A stretch of 64,000 bases of DNA, taken from Paraburkholderia bryophila (GTDB lineage Bacteria > Pseudomonadota > Gammaproteobacteria > Burkholderiales > Burkholderiaceae). A program made the position numbers and the translations under genes. Shown here one piece after another: positions 54,708 through 63,450 of the stretch (position 1 is the stretch's first letter; every line of letters begins with the position of its first letter). A model generated the notes under the pieces. That model was not told where the DNA came from, did no database searches, and saw only the letters and a program-made list of their open reading frames with translations. Location of the stretch: contig NZ_QLTK01000001.1 in NCBI RefSeq assembly GCF_003269035.1, positions 248,001 to 312,000 of the forward strand, given 5' to 3'.

Positions 54708-55157
54708 TTACGATCCGGCGGAGCGGTTCACTTCCGCCTGCGCACACACATGCACGACGATCGGTTGAATCATGCCGCGCGGCGGCGCTTTGCCGATGCC
54801 CTTGCCGACCACAGCCAGGCGGAGATCGGCTTCGACTTCCGGCAGGCAGCGCGGCGCGCACTCGACCCGCGCGATACGCCCGCGCGCGTCGAGCCAGGTC
54901 TTCAGTCGCAAGACCGGTAACTCGGGTTCCGGCGCCCCGTCTGCTGCGCGTTGCTCGAGCGACGCACGCAGCCGGCAGGCGGCGCTGTCCGCACTGTCGA
55001 GCGCCGCGTGCAGCCGCCGCGCGACCAGTTCCGCGTAATGCACCCACGCGGCCGGCGCATCGCCGACCGCCACCGCGTCGGGTTTCACATGCGGGTTGCC
55101 GCCGAGAACCGACAGCAGCGCCGCGCCGAACGCCTTCATGCGACCCGCGACATTCAT
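54708..55157 (-). CDS. TonB-C-like small protein (paralogue 2)
   Basis: A 149-residue protein resembling the gene product at 50741-51223: shared plan WVHYAELVARRLHAALDSAD then PVLRLKTWLDARGRIARVEC, i.e. helical segment followed by the W-x-D-x-x-G-x-I-x-x-V strand pattern of a TonB C-terminal domain. No clear signal peptide (MKAFGAALLSVLGG is weakly hydrophobic). Start overlaps the YbjN-like stop by ATGA. Function unknown. Confidence 0.6.
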   Translation of the reverse strand: MNVAGRMKAFGAALLSVLGGNPHVKPDAVAVGDAPAAWVHYAELVARRLHAALDSADSAACRLRASLEQRAADGAPEPELPVLRLKTWLDARGRIARVECAPRCLPEVEADLRLAVVGKGIGKAPPRGMIQPIVVHVCAQAEVNRSAGS

Positions 55158-55753
55158 TGCACGAGCGCTTTCTCACGCGCGCCGTTTTCACGCACCGCCG
55201 GATCCGCGCCCGCGCCGGCCTGTGCCGCGAAAGATGCGGGTGACGTCGCGCGCGACGCCGCCGGCTGTTCCGCCAACGCCGGACGATTACGCAAATGCAG
55301 CAGCAACTCCTGAATCAGCCGGTCCCAGAGCTCGATCGTCGAGCGCAGATAGCGCTCGGTCACGCCGCCCGCGACGATCACGTCCATCTCCAGCGCGAGA
55401 AACGGTCCGTGATCGGCCAGACGCGCGAAACGCTTCGTGCGGTTCCAGCTCGTCACCAACTCCATCGGCAATTCGCCTTGCACCTGCAGCACGCAGCTAT
55501 GGGTGTAATCCAGGTAGCGGAGCGCGGTTGCATCGGTCGACGCAGCGGCTTCCTGCGCGGCGTTGCCGAAGCGCACCGAGAAGCCGACGCCCTGACTCGC
55601 GCTCATCAGTTGCACCGCGCCGTTCTGTTCGGCCACGGTCACGCGATAACCTGCTGCTTTCAGGATGTCCGCCAGCCGGTCGATGCTCACCGCTTCGATC
55701 AACTCACCGCCGGGCAATTGGCCGGCTGCTGCCGTGGTCTGTTTGTCGCTCAT
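55154..55753 (-). CDS. YbjN-domain protein
   Basis: A 199-residue protein with a YbjN-like domain at about residues 20-150 (VSIDRLADILKAAGYRVTVA, ELVTSWNRTKRFARLADHGP, FLALEMDVIVAGGVTERYLR), the cytoplasmic type III secretion chaperone-like fold. The last 45 residues are low-complexity Ala-rich. YbjN-family proteins act as chaperones or regulators; here perhaps a cytoplasmic chaperone of the envelope system. Coupled to the next gene by ATGA. Confidence 0.7.
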   Translation of the reverse strand: MSDKQTTAAAGQLPGGELIEAVSIDRLADILKAAGYRVTVAEQNGAVQLMSASQGVGFSVRFGNAAQEAAASTDATALRYLDYTHSCVLQVQGELPMELVTSWNRTKRFARLADHGPFLALEMDVIVAGGVTERYLRSTIELWDRLIQELLLHLRNRPALAEQPAASRATSPASFAAQAGAGADPAVRENGAREKALVQ

Positions 55754-55834
55754 GTCGATACTCCTAACTCGATGGGATTGCCAACGGCCCTTTTGGGGCA
55801 GGTTTTTTTAAGTGTTCTCTCTCGCACCGCTATT

Positions 55835-56515
55835 TCAGGGCGCAGCGGCAGGCGCGGAAGCCGCGTCCTGCGACGCCCCTGCCGACCGCGCCGCCGGATC
55901 GTATTGCGCGCTGTAAAGCGCATCGCCGTAACGCTGTTCGATCTCGTCGTATTTCACGCGCGAGCTTTGGGCGAATGGCTGACGCGACGCGAAGAACGAA
56001 CCGAAACCGAGATGCTCATAAGCGTCCAGAATTTCATGTCCAACGCGATACAGATCCGCATTTTTCGACTGACACATCTGCAAGCGCGTATCGCGCTGCT
56101 TCACATCGCTTTGTAGTTGCGACCGCTGCGCGTCACGCGCTCGTGAGACCGTCAGCAGTTCCTCGTAGGACGACTTGTACTTCGCGAGCTGCTGGGCGTC
56201 CTGCGCATGGCTGCTCTTCTCGGCGGACAGCGCCCGCTGGGCCGCCGCTTCACCGCTCGACTTGCCGATTGCCGCCGCGAGTTGCGCCTGCGCTTCCTTC
56301 AATTGCGCCTGGGCCGCGTCGCGTTGCTGCTCGGCCGTGGCTTTGTCGGCCTGAAGCTGCGCCTGATTGTCCTGAAGCTGGCGCAGCGTCTGCGTCGTGG
56401 CACGCAATTGCGTGCGCAACTTGTCTTCGATGCTCTGCGCGTGAGCACTGCCAGCCAGCAACAGCAACGCGCCGGCAAGCGTCGCGCCAAGCAGGCCATG
56501 ACGAACTGTTTTCAT
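55835..56515 (-). CDS. Periplasmic coiled-coil protein
   Basis: A 226-residue exported protein: signal peptide (MKTVRHGLLGATLAGALLLL, cleaved after AHA), then about 110 residues of Gln/Ala/Lys-rich coiled coil with near-heptad repeats (QLQDNQAQLQADKATAEQQR), a segment with one Cys (LQMCQSKNADLYRVGHEILD) and a Pro/Ala end. The pattern recalls periplasmic partner subunits of porin or ExbB systems and TolR/YbgF-type trimers, but no family could be named. Ten bases after the porin gene. Confidence 0.65.
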   Translation of the reverse strand: MKTVRHGLLGATLAGALLLLAGSAHAQSIEDKLRTQLRATTQTLRQLQDNQAQLQADKATAEQQRDAAQAQLKEAQAQLAAAIGKSSGEAAAQRALSAEKSSHAQDAQQLAKYKSSYEELLTVSRARDAQRSQLQSDVKQRDTRLQMCQSKNADLYRVGHEILDAYEHLGFGSFFASRQPFAQSSRVKYDEIEQRYGDALYSAQYDPAARSAGASQDAASAPAAAP

Positions 56516-56525
56516 CCCGACTCCG

Positions 56526-58358
56526 TCAGAAGCGCGCATTGAGCTCGATCTGCAGCACGTCGATGGACACCGGCGGTCCATAGACTTCCTTCGCGCTGAG
56601 ATAGCGTGCCGACAACCATGTATCGCGCGCCACTGCATAAGCCGCGCCAAGAATGTAGCCGCGCGCATTGGTGCCGCCCAGGTGGAAGTCTGGATCGTTG
56701 AATGCGTCGAGCGTCGCGTCCGGTTGCAGATACTTGTAGGCGACCGAGAAATTCCACTGCCCCTTGCTGCTCGGATCCGGCTCGCCGAACGTCACTTTCG
56801 CGAGGTAGCCGTTCGGGCCGCTGCGATAGTCGGACTGGCTCGCGTTGACCGTGGTCGCCTCGTAGTTGTTGACCGGCAGCGTCGCCGCGCCGAACGCCTT
56901 GTTGGTGTTGTAGGCCAGATTGCGGACGAACTCGCCGTCCAGTCGCACCTTGACGCGGTCGGCGAGGACCGTGTCCCATTGCGCCTTGATGTCGAGCAGC
57001 CGGTAGTTGTACGCGAGACCGAAGAGTTGCGGCTCGGGGGTCATGCCCGGCGCGAGATTCGGGTTCTGCACGATGTTGCGCAACGCCACCAGCGTGTTGC
57101 CGCCCTGCAGGAAAGCAGGCGCTTCGTTGTCGGTGCTGCAGTTCGTCGCGCCGAGGTACAGCGCGCAAGGCGACGACAGCGTGCCGCGCATGTTCTGATA
57201 GTCGTAATAGGCCAGCGCGCCTTTCAGGCGGTTCTGCTGGTCGATCTTCCATTCGGCGCCGAGCTGGGCGCCGAACATCCACTTGGTGTCGCTGCCCACC
57301 TTGCTGGTGCTATTCGACGGAAAGTTCTCCGACGTGTACTGGATCGGGAACACGCCGAAGGTGCCGAACAGCGTCACGTCCGGATTGATCGGCAACGCGT
57401 GACGGAAACTCGCGGCCAGGCCGTCCATTTCCAGATCGTTGGAGAACAGCAGATCCGACGTGAAGAACGGATTGTCGAAGCGACCCGCCACCACGTTGAG
57501 CCACGAGTTCGGCTGATAGCGGAAAAACGCCTTGTTCAGCCAGATGTTCTTCTTCGCGAAGCCGCCGCCCGCCGTCGCGGTGGTCGACACGGGACCGTTG
57601 TCGTTGCCGCTCGCGAGCTGGATGCCGGCGCTGAATTCGTCCGACAGCAGTGCGGTGACGCCAAGCCGCGCGCGATAGCGTTCGAGGTTGTTGCGGTTCT
57701 GCGTGGTGTTCTGCGTCGGCAATTGCGCGGTGTTGGTATTGCCGTTGATATCGAAGCCGCCGCCCTGATTGATCGCCGCGAAATTCGTCACGTTGTTGGC
57801 ATTGCGGCTGCCGTAGAAATGGAATTCGTCGCGCACACGCAGGTCGCCGTCCAGCTTGATACGCGACACCCAGTCGGGAAACGTGTTGGGTTGCGCCCAG
57901 TTCTCCGCCTTCGCTTGCGCGACCACTTCCTGTTTCACCTGATCGCGAATCTGATCGCGCACGACCTGCGGCACGTACGGCACCGCGACGTCGCCCGGTT
58001 GCGTCGGCGCATTGACGACCGCCATGCCCGCCGCACCGGCCGCGCCCACACCCGCCACCGCGCGCCCCGACGTCGCCTTTGCCTGCGCCGTTTCCGCGCG
58101 TGCTTCGCGGATCAGGTCGTTGGCGTTCTGCTGCGTCAGCACACCGCGTTTGACGAGCAGGTTGATCAGGTTGATCACCGTGCTCTCGGTCGGCGCCGCC
58201 GTGCCCGTGGCGGCCTGGGTTTCCAGCGACTGCGCCTGCGCACCCGTCGCGCACGACAGGCCCAGCGTAACCAGCGCCACGCTCAGGCGCGCGCCGGTCG
58301 TCGCCGATCCCCCGCCGCCGTAGCCGCGACCCCGTAGCTTCATTTTCCGAATCATCAA
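56526..58358 (-). CDS. Putative large outer-membrane porin
   Basis: A 610-residue outer-membrane protein. Signal peptide ending near GAQAQ (residue 43), a coiled or helical periplasmic segment (LVKRGVLTQQNANDLIREAR and following, typical of Porin_5 putative porins), and a long beta barrel from about residue 165 to the terminal RF (LQIELNARF). Barrel strands are rich in Asn/Gly and aromatic residues. Starts at ATG 58358 (an ATG five codons later is possible). Located directly after tonB (138-base gap), it may be the TonB-linked outer-membrane component of the system. Confidence 0.82.
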   Translation of the reverse strand: MMIRKMKLRGRGYGGGGSATTGARLSVALVTLGLSCATGAQAQSLETQAATGTAAPTESTVINLINLLVKRGVLTQQNANDLIREARAETAQAKATSGRAVAGVGAAGAAGMAVVNAPTQPGDVAVPYVPQVVRDQIRDQVKQEVVAQAKAENWAQPNTFPDWVSRIKLDGDLRVRDEFHFYGSRNANNVTNFAAINQGGGFDINGNTNTAQLPTQNTTQNRNNLERYRARLGVTALLSDEFSAGIQLASGNDNGPVSTTATAGGGFAKKNIWLNKAFFRYQPNSWLNVVAGRFDNPFFTSDLLFSNDLEMDGLAASFRHALPINPDVTLFGTFGVFPIQYTSENFPSNSTSKVGSDTKWMFGAQLGAEWKIDQQNRLKGALAYYDYQNMRGTLSSPCALYLGATNCSTDNEAPAFLQGGNTLVALRNIVQNPNLAPGMTPEPQLFGLAYNYRLLDIKAQWDTVLADRVKVRLDGEFVRNLAYNTNKAFGAATLPVNNYEATTVNASQSDYRSGPNGYLAKVTFGEPDPSSKGQWNFSVAYKYLQPDATLDAFNDPDFHLGGTNARGYILGAAYAVARDTWLSARYLSAKEVYGPPVSIDVLQIELNARF

Positions 58359-58496
58359 TGCTCTCCGCGTAACCGCTGTTCTTTTGCCGGCAACGTCCGT
58401 GTGCGGACCTGCCCCGTGTTTGCTTTGCTCGCGCCGCGTGTGGGCGTGCGCATGGTTTGTCTGGGCCTGCTTCGCCCGTATCTCGTCACGCGCCGG

Positions 58497-59198
58497 TTAT
58501 CCCGCCTTGCGCCCCTGCAGTTTCACCAGCACCGGATACGCCGTGGCGGGCGGCGGCGGTTCGTCGACCTTGCCGAGCGCTTCGACGGCGGCGACGACGG
58601 CGGCGTCGATCTTCGGATCGCCGGTGCTTTGCGCGATCGTCACCTTGGTGATGCGCCCCGATGGCTCCATCCACAGATTCAGGCTGCCGGTGAAGCGCAC
58701 GCCGCCGACTTCCTGCACGCCCTTGTCCTGTTCAACCGCGCGCTGCAGCGTGTAGACCATGTACTGCGCGTAGCTCGCATTGCCGAAGCGGCCGACGTTG
58801 CCACCGCTGCCCACGTTGCCCGAGCCGTCGCCCGCGCCGATGTTGAAACCGTCGGTGCCCGCCTGCGCCGGCGCGTTCATCGTCATCTGCCTGGGCTGGT
58901 TGTCGGACGGCTTGGGTGCTTCCGACGGTTTGGGCGCAACCGTCGGCTTATCCACCGGTGTCTTGACCTCTTCCTTCACTTTCTCGGGCGGCGGTTTCTG
59001 AGGCGGCGGCGGTGGTGGCGGCGGCAACGGAATGACCGTCGTCACCTGCGGCGCGCTGGCGCGTTTGACGCCCGTCGTATCGCCGGCGAAATGCCAGATC
59101 AGGGCGCCGAGCGCCAGCAACGCCAGCGCGATCGCGACCGGCTTGATGAAGCGGGCCGGCCCCTTGCCGGAAGGACCGCCGTTATAGGTCATTTCCAT
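58497..59198 (-). CDS. TonB-family energy transducer
   Basis: A 233-residue TonB. One N-terminal membrane anchor (about residues 18-40, VAIALALLALGALIWHF), a Pro/Lys-rich periplasmic spacer (PPPPPPPP run, then EKVKEEVKTPVDKPTVAPKP) and a C-terminal TonB domain with FTGSLNLWMEPSGRITKVTI. Transmits proton-motive force from ExbB/ExbD to an outer-membrane client. Nine bases after exbD, so made together with it. The dedicated client is probably the adjacent porin or the TpsB-type pore. Confidence 0.9.
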   Translation of the reverse strand: MEMTYNGGPSGKGPARFIKPVAIALALLALGALIWHFAGDTTGVKRASAPQVTTVIPLPPPPPPPPQKPPPEKVKEEVKTPVDKPTVAPKPSEAPKPSDNQPRQMTMNAPAQAGTDGFNIGAGDGSGNVGSGGNVGRFGNASYAQYMVYTLQRAVEQDKGVQEVGGVRFTGSLNLWMEPSGRITKVTIAQSTGDPKIDAAVVAAVEALGKVDEPPPPATAYPVLVKLQGRKAG

Positions 59199-59207
59199 CG
59201 CGTCGCC

Positions 59208-59618
59208 CTAGCCGCCCTGCTTCGCTTTGCCGGTCACGAGACCGACCTGCGACAGATCGAGACGCCGGAGCAGATCGAGCACATCCATGACCCGCTGATA
59301 CGCCACGGCCGAATCGCCCTTGAGGACGATCGGCACATCCGGATTGCTCGCCTTCTCGGTGCGCAGCCGGCTTTCGAGTTCGTCCATCGACACCGGGTAC
59401 GCATCCAGAAAGATCTGCCCCGAGTCGGACACGGTGATCGCCTTGGTCTTCGGCTTGGCGAGACTCGCCGACGAACTCGCCTTGGGCAGATCCACCTTGA
59501 TGCCCTGCACCGAAGCGGTCGTCATGATGATGAAGATAATCAACAGCACGTATGCCAGATCGAGCATCGGCGTGATGTTGATGTCGTCGTACGGCTTGTC
59601 GTCGTCCTGAACCTGCAT
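59208..59618 (-). CDS. ExbD/TolR-family biopolymer transport protein
   Basis: A 136-residue ExbD: N-terminal cytoplasmic DDKPYDDINITPMLDLAYVL with the conserved Asp in the single transmembrane helix (DLAYVLLIIFIIM), then a periplasmic domain (GDSAVAYQRVMDVLDLLRRL). Forms the proton channel with the ExbB fusion protein 19 bases upstream. Confidence 0.93.
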   Translation of the reverse strand: MQVQDDDKPYDDINITPMLDLAYVLLIIFIIMTTASVQGIKVDLPKASSSASLAKPKTKAITVSDSGQIFLDAYPVSMDELESRLRTEKASNPDVPIVLKGDSAVAYQRVMDVLDLLRRLDLSQVGLVTGKAKQGG

Positions 59619-59637
59619 GGTGATCTCCCGTGTGCGT

Positions 59638-61434
59638 TCAGTCGGCCAGCAGCGCGTGGTCCGGACTGCGATGCGCTTCGGCCAGCCGCGTGACGAATTC
59701 GTCGACGAACACCTGCATGTTCGCGGTCACGTTCTTGTTGCGGATCAGCAGGTAGTTGTAGCCGAACAGTGCGGGAATCGCGACGAACAGACCGGTGACG
59801 GTGGCCAGCAGCGCAGCGGCGATACCCGGCGCGATGGCGTTGACGTTGACGTCGCCGGCCGCCGCGATTGCGGCGAAGGTGATCATCACGCCGACCACCG
59901 TGCCGAGCAGACCGAGAAACGGACCGCCGGAAATGGCGATGGTCAGCAGCACCATCGACTTCGACAGACGCTGGTTTTCGCGCACGAGGGTGGCGTCCAT
60001 CGACGCGCGGATTGCCTCGATCGACTCGCTGGTAATGACCGTGCGGCCGCTATCGTCGACCCGGCTATGGATCTCGGCGACGCCCGCGCGATACAGCCGG
60101 TACAGCGACGACTGGCGCAGGCGTTGACCTTCCTCGCTGGTTTCCTTCACGTGTGCGAGGCCGACCAGGTGACGGCCCGCCACTTCGCGAAAGCGCTCGA
60201 CGAAGTAGTTGTTGGCACGGTCGACGAGGCCGACATAGCGCCCCTTGTTCCACATCACGACCCATGAAACGACGGCCATGGCCAGCAGGATGCCGATCAC
60301 CACCCAGGCATCGACCGTCACCGACTGGACGATCACGCCGAAGTAGCCGAAGCCGAAGCCCGACTGCTTTTCGTCGGCGCCGTAGTTGATCAGCTTCGAT
60401 TCGGAGCCTTGCGCCAACGCGTCGAGTGCGATCAGATCCGGCGAGCGTGCAATTTTCGACAGCCGCAATTCGTCGAGCGAACCCTTGAAGTTCGAGAAGC
60501 CGGCGGGCGCCCCCGTCACGTCGCCGGCCACCGCCGCCGCGCTGGTCAGCGCCGGCAATGCCGCAGCGATCTGCGCGGCCTGCTTGCCGTTCACGTACAC
60601 AGTGAGGTTCCTGCCGTCTGCGGTAACGGCGAGATGAGTCCACTGATTGGCCGTCAATGCCGTCGCGGCCGGTGTGCGAACCGGCGTCGCGGCGCCATCG
60701 ATCTCCGCGAACGGCACGCCGTTGTCGAGGCCGATCAGCAAAGCGTTGGCGCCATCGCGGCGGCTATACAGCAGCGTGTTGGCCGTCAACGCCGAGGGCT
60801 TGAGCCACACGCTGAACGTGAAGCTGCCGCCCGCGCCGACATTCAGCGACGGCGTGGCCGGCAGATTCAGCGCCGTGCTGCCGTCGAACTGAGCGCCTTT
60901 GCCGACGATGCCGTCTTCGACGGTTCGCAGCGGCGCGTTCTGCGCGTTGTTCGCGTAGGCGGTCGCGTCTTTCGGCGGCGAACCGGACGGACTGTCGAAG
61001 TGATACACCAGCGTGTAGTCGGGATCGAAGGTCTGCGACGGCTTGCTGCCGTCCGGCGCTTTCTTGTTGCCGTAGTACATCCAGATCGATTCGGCCGACC
61101 CGGCCGGCATCTTCGTGATATCGACCCAGATGAGCGCAACGCCTAGCACCGCGTCGTACTGTTCGATGTCGAAGTTCAACGGCGTCTTGTCGTCGGCCGC
61201 GACGAAGCGGATATCCGCGCCGTTATCGGCCAGTCCGTCGAACTGGAAATTGCCCGAGTGCAAACGGATCAGCAACGGCACGCGTCCAGCCGATTCCGTC
61301 AGGTTGGCCCCTTTCGGCCCGGCATCGATCGTGATCGCCTTGCGGTACGACCAGTCGTTTTGCCACCACGCGTTGGCGACGCCGGGCATCACGCCCAGCA
61401 GCGTCAGTAACAGGAGAAACAAGGCTCGCTTCAC
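59638..61434 (-). CDS. DUF2341-LamG-ExbB fusion (MotA/TolQ/ExbB proton channel)
   Basis: A 598-residue fusion. Signal peptide (LFLLLLTLLGVMPGVANA), DUF2341 at about residues 24-130 (WWQNDWSYRKAITIDAGPKG; VWMYYGNKKAPDG-like SIWMYYGNKKAPDG), a LamG/concanavalin-fold domain at about 150-330 (SFTFSVWLKPSAL; WTHLAVTADGRNLTVYVNGK), a transmembrane helix near 365-385, a cytoplasmic loop, then the ExbB core at about 490-580 (GGPFLGLLGTVVGVMITFAA). Ordinary ExbB lacks the 340-residue secreted part, which could bind glycan or a surface polymer. Start GTG 61434 after ggggag. Confidence 0.85.
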   Translation of the reverse strand: MKRALFLLLLTLLGVMPGVANAWWQNDWSYRKAITIDAGPKGANLTESAGRVPLLIRLHSGNFQFDGLADNGADIRFVAADDKTPLNFDIEQYDAVLGVALIWVDITKMPAGSAESIWMYYGNKKAPDGSKPSQTFDPDYTLVYHFDSPSGSPPKDATAYANNAQNAPLRTVEDGIVGKGAQFDGSTALNLPATPSLNVGAGGSFTFSVWLKPSALTANTLLYSRRDGANALLIGLDNGVPFAEIDGAATPVRTPAATALTANQWTHLAVTADGRNLTVYVNGKQAAQIAAALPALTSAAAVAGDVTGAPAGFSNFKGSLDELRLSKIARSPDLIALDALAQGSESKLINYGADEKQSGFGFGYFGVIVQSVTVDAWVVIGILLAMAVVSWVVMWNKGRYVGLVDRANNYFVERFREVAGRHLVGLAHVKETSEEGQRLRQSSLYRLYRAGVAEIHSRVDDSGRTVITSESIEAIRASMDATLVRENQRLSKSMVLLTIAISGGPFLGLLGTVVGVMITFAAIAAAGDVNVNAIAPGIAAALLATVTGLFVAIPALFGYNYLLIRNKNVTANMQVFVDEFVTRLAEAHRSPDHALLAD

Positions 61435-61494
61435 AATCCACTCCCCAAATGAACCGTGCCGGCAACGCGGCAAGGCACGAACAGAAAAGATCCT

Positions 61495-63225
61495 TCAGAA
61501 ACCGAGGCGCACGTAGAAATCAAAGCGCGGGCTGTATTGCTTCGTGTAGATGCCGGCTTTCAGCGGCCAGCCCGCTTCGAAATCCGCGCTCGCGTACTTG
61601 AACAGTTGCACCCGCGTGCCCACGCCGACGCTCAGCAGGTTGAAGCTCGCGGTCTGCTCCGGCAACGGACTGAGCAGCCACAGGTGCGCCGCGTCGACGA
61701 ACGCGTGAAAACGCCATTCGTTGACGCGGCTTCCTGCTGCGCCGCCGAGGTATTTCGTCAGCGACGGGCTGCGCAATTCGAGTGAACCGATCACGCCGCT
61801 ATCCGCCGTGTCTTCCGCCTGCATGTACCCTCGCACGCTGTTCATGCCGCCGGCCGCGAACTGTTCGCTCGACACCAGCGGCGAGTTGGCCAGTTGCGCG
61901 GTCACGTGCGCGTTGGCCTGCATGTCGTTGGCAAAATGCTGCGTGTGATTGACGTCGAACTTGGCGTAGAGAAAATCGGGTGTGGCGTTGTAGCGTTTGT
62001 TGTCCCACGCGCCGGCGTCGCTGCCGATCCCGCGGATATTCGTGGTCAGCGACGCGGAAAACGCCGTCTGCGAGTTCTTCAGGCTGAGCTGGCCGGTGTA
62101 CGACAGCGTGACCGGCACGTAGGTCAGCGGCGACATGGACATCGCGCCGCCCAGGCTGACGTTCTCGTCGTAATGCTTGCGATCGATCTCGATGCTCACC
62201 GACTGCGCGTAGGTGTCCGACGCCGGCAACGCGTAGATCGCCGTGAAGCCGTAGGTCGTTCCCTTGCCGAGCACGTTGGTGCCGCCGATCGACGCCACGT
62301 TGCTATCCGAATGAACCACCGTGGCCAGCAGGCTCCAGTGCGAATCCTTCAGCGGCGCCAGATACGAGAACGAGTACACGCGCGCGTCGTCCGGATGCTG
62401 CGGCGCGATCACGTAGGTGCCCGACACCACGTGACCCAGTTGCCACAGGTTCGCATAGCTCAGCGTGGCGCTGGTGCGCAGCAGCGAGGTGCCAGGACTG
62501 TTGTCGTCGTTCAGGTCGAGCGTGCCGTGCAGCGGACTGTGATCGTCCACTTTCAGATCAACGTCCACGGTGTGCGGCATGGCGCCGGGTTTCAGCACCG
62601 GAATCACCTGGCGGTCTGCCGTGCGGTTCAGATCAGTGAGCTGCTGCTGCGCTGCGCCGAAGTCGGGCACGCTGCCTTCCGCGAGCGCCGGCACCGCGTC
62701 GCGAATGTTCTGCGGCGACGAATACTGCGCGCCTTCCACGCGCAGCCGGCCCACTTTCGCTTCCACGACCTGCAACACGATCACGCCGTTCCTGACCTGC
62801 TGCTGCGGCAATTCGACCACCACCGATTGATAGCCGCGATCCTGATAGGCCTTCTGCAACGCATCGCGCGCCGCATTGACATCCGCCAGTGTCTTGCCCG
62901 GTCCTTCGAATGGATAGACCGCCTTTTCGATGTCGAGGCTCGGCAAGGCCGTATTGCCACGCACGATAAATTCGTTCAGGTCGAATGTTTGCGGCGCGGC
63001 CGGCGCGGACGTCGCCACCGCGGCGTTCTGCGCATGCGCGCCGGCCGCGAGACCCAGGCCGCCGACGAACGCCACACTGATCGCACCCATCGCGCCAGAT
63101 ACGCAGTGCCGCCGCGTGGCGCGTCTGCGTCGAGCCCATTCCCCGTTGGACTCCCCGCTCGAACCCTCGGGTGATATCCCTATCCCGTTCACTCTTGGCG
63201 GCATGCGCCATTCCCCTTTTTTCAT
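61495..63225 (-). CDS. ShlB/FhaC/HecB (TpsB) outer-membrane pore
   Basis: A 576-residue two-partner-secretion transporter. After a long N-terminal signal region (hydrophobic VSGAMGAISVAFVGGLGLAA) come POTRA domain(s) at about 80-190 (FIVRGNTALPSLDIEKAV; GVIVLQVVEAKVGRLRVEGA) and a 16-strand barrel of the ShlB family with the VRGY motif (MNSVRGYMQAEDT, about residue 463) and terminal Phe (DFYVRLGF). Secretes a partner (TpsA) adhesin or toxin, which is not in the window. First gene of the operon, 60 bases before the ExbB fusion. Confidence 0.9.
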   Translation of the reverse strand: MKKGEWRMPPRVNGIGISPEGSSGESNGEWARRRRATRRHCVSGAMGAISVAFVGGLGLAAGAHAQNAAVATSAPAAPQTFDLNEFIVRGNTALPSLDIEKAVYPFEGPGKTLADVNAARDALQKAYQDRGYQSVVVELPQQQVRNGVIVLQVVEAKVGRLRVEGAQYSSPQNIRDAVPALAEGSVPDFGAAQQQLTDLNRTADRQVIPVLKPGAMPHTVDVDLKVDDHSPLHGTLDLNDDNSPGTSLLRTSATLSYANLWQLGHVVSGTYVIAPQHPDDARVYSFSYLAPLKDSHWSLLATVVHSDSNVASIGGTNVLGKGTTYGFTAIYALPASDTYAQSVSIEIDRKHYDENVSLGGAMSMSPLTYVPVTLSYTGQLSLKNSQTAFSASLTTNIRGIGSDAGAWDNKRYNATPDFLYAKFDVNHTQHFANDMQANAHVTAQLANSPLVSSEQFAAGGMNSVRGYMQAEDTADSGVIGSLELRSPSLTKYLGGAAGSRVNEWRFHAFVDAAHLWLLSPLPEQTASFNLLSVGVGTRVQLFKYASADFEAGWPLKAGIYTKQYSPRFDFYVRLGF

Positions 63226-63450
63226 TCGGATCGTTGCCGCTTTGGCGGGCCTGGCTTCAGCGGGCCCATTAGCACAGTTTCATTTCAGAAATGTTACTTT
63301 TAGTTGGCCATCCTAATCGTACGGCGCGCACTACGGGTCTGCGTCGCGATGTTTCTTCAATCCAGCAAATCAATCCTGATCGCGTGCCCCTATCATCAAG
63401 ACGAAACGAGTACGCCTAACCCGCAGGGCATATTTGAAAATTTTTGCGAT
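63226..63450. other. Promoter region upstream of the envelope operon
   Basis: 225 bases without a gene. Includes a small inverted repeat cattt-c-a-g-aaatg (63281-63293) and A+T-rich stretches on the minus strand suited to a promoter for the 12.5-kb operon. Confidence 0.4.
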
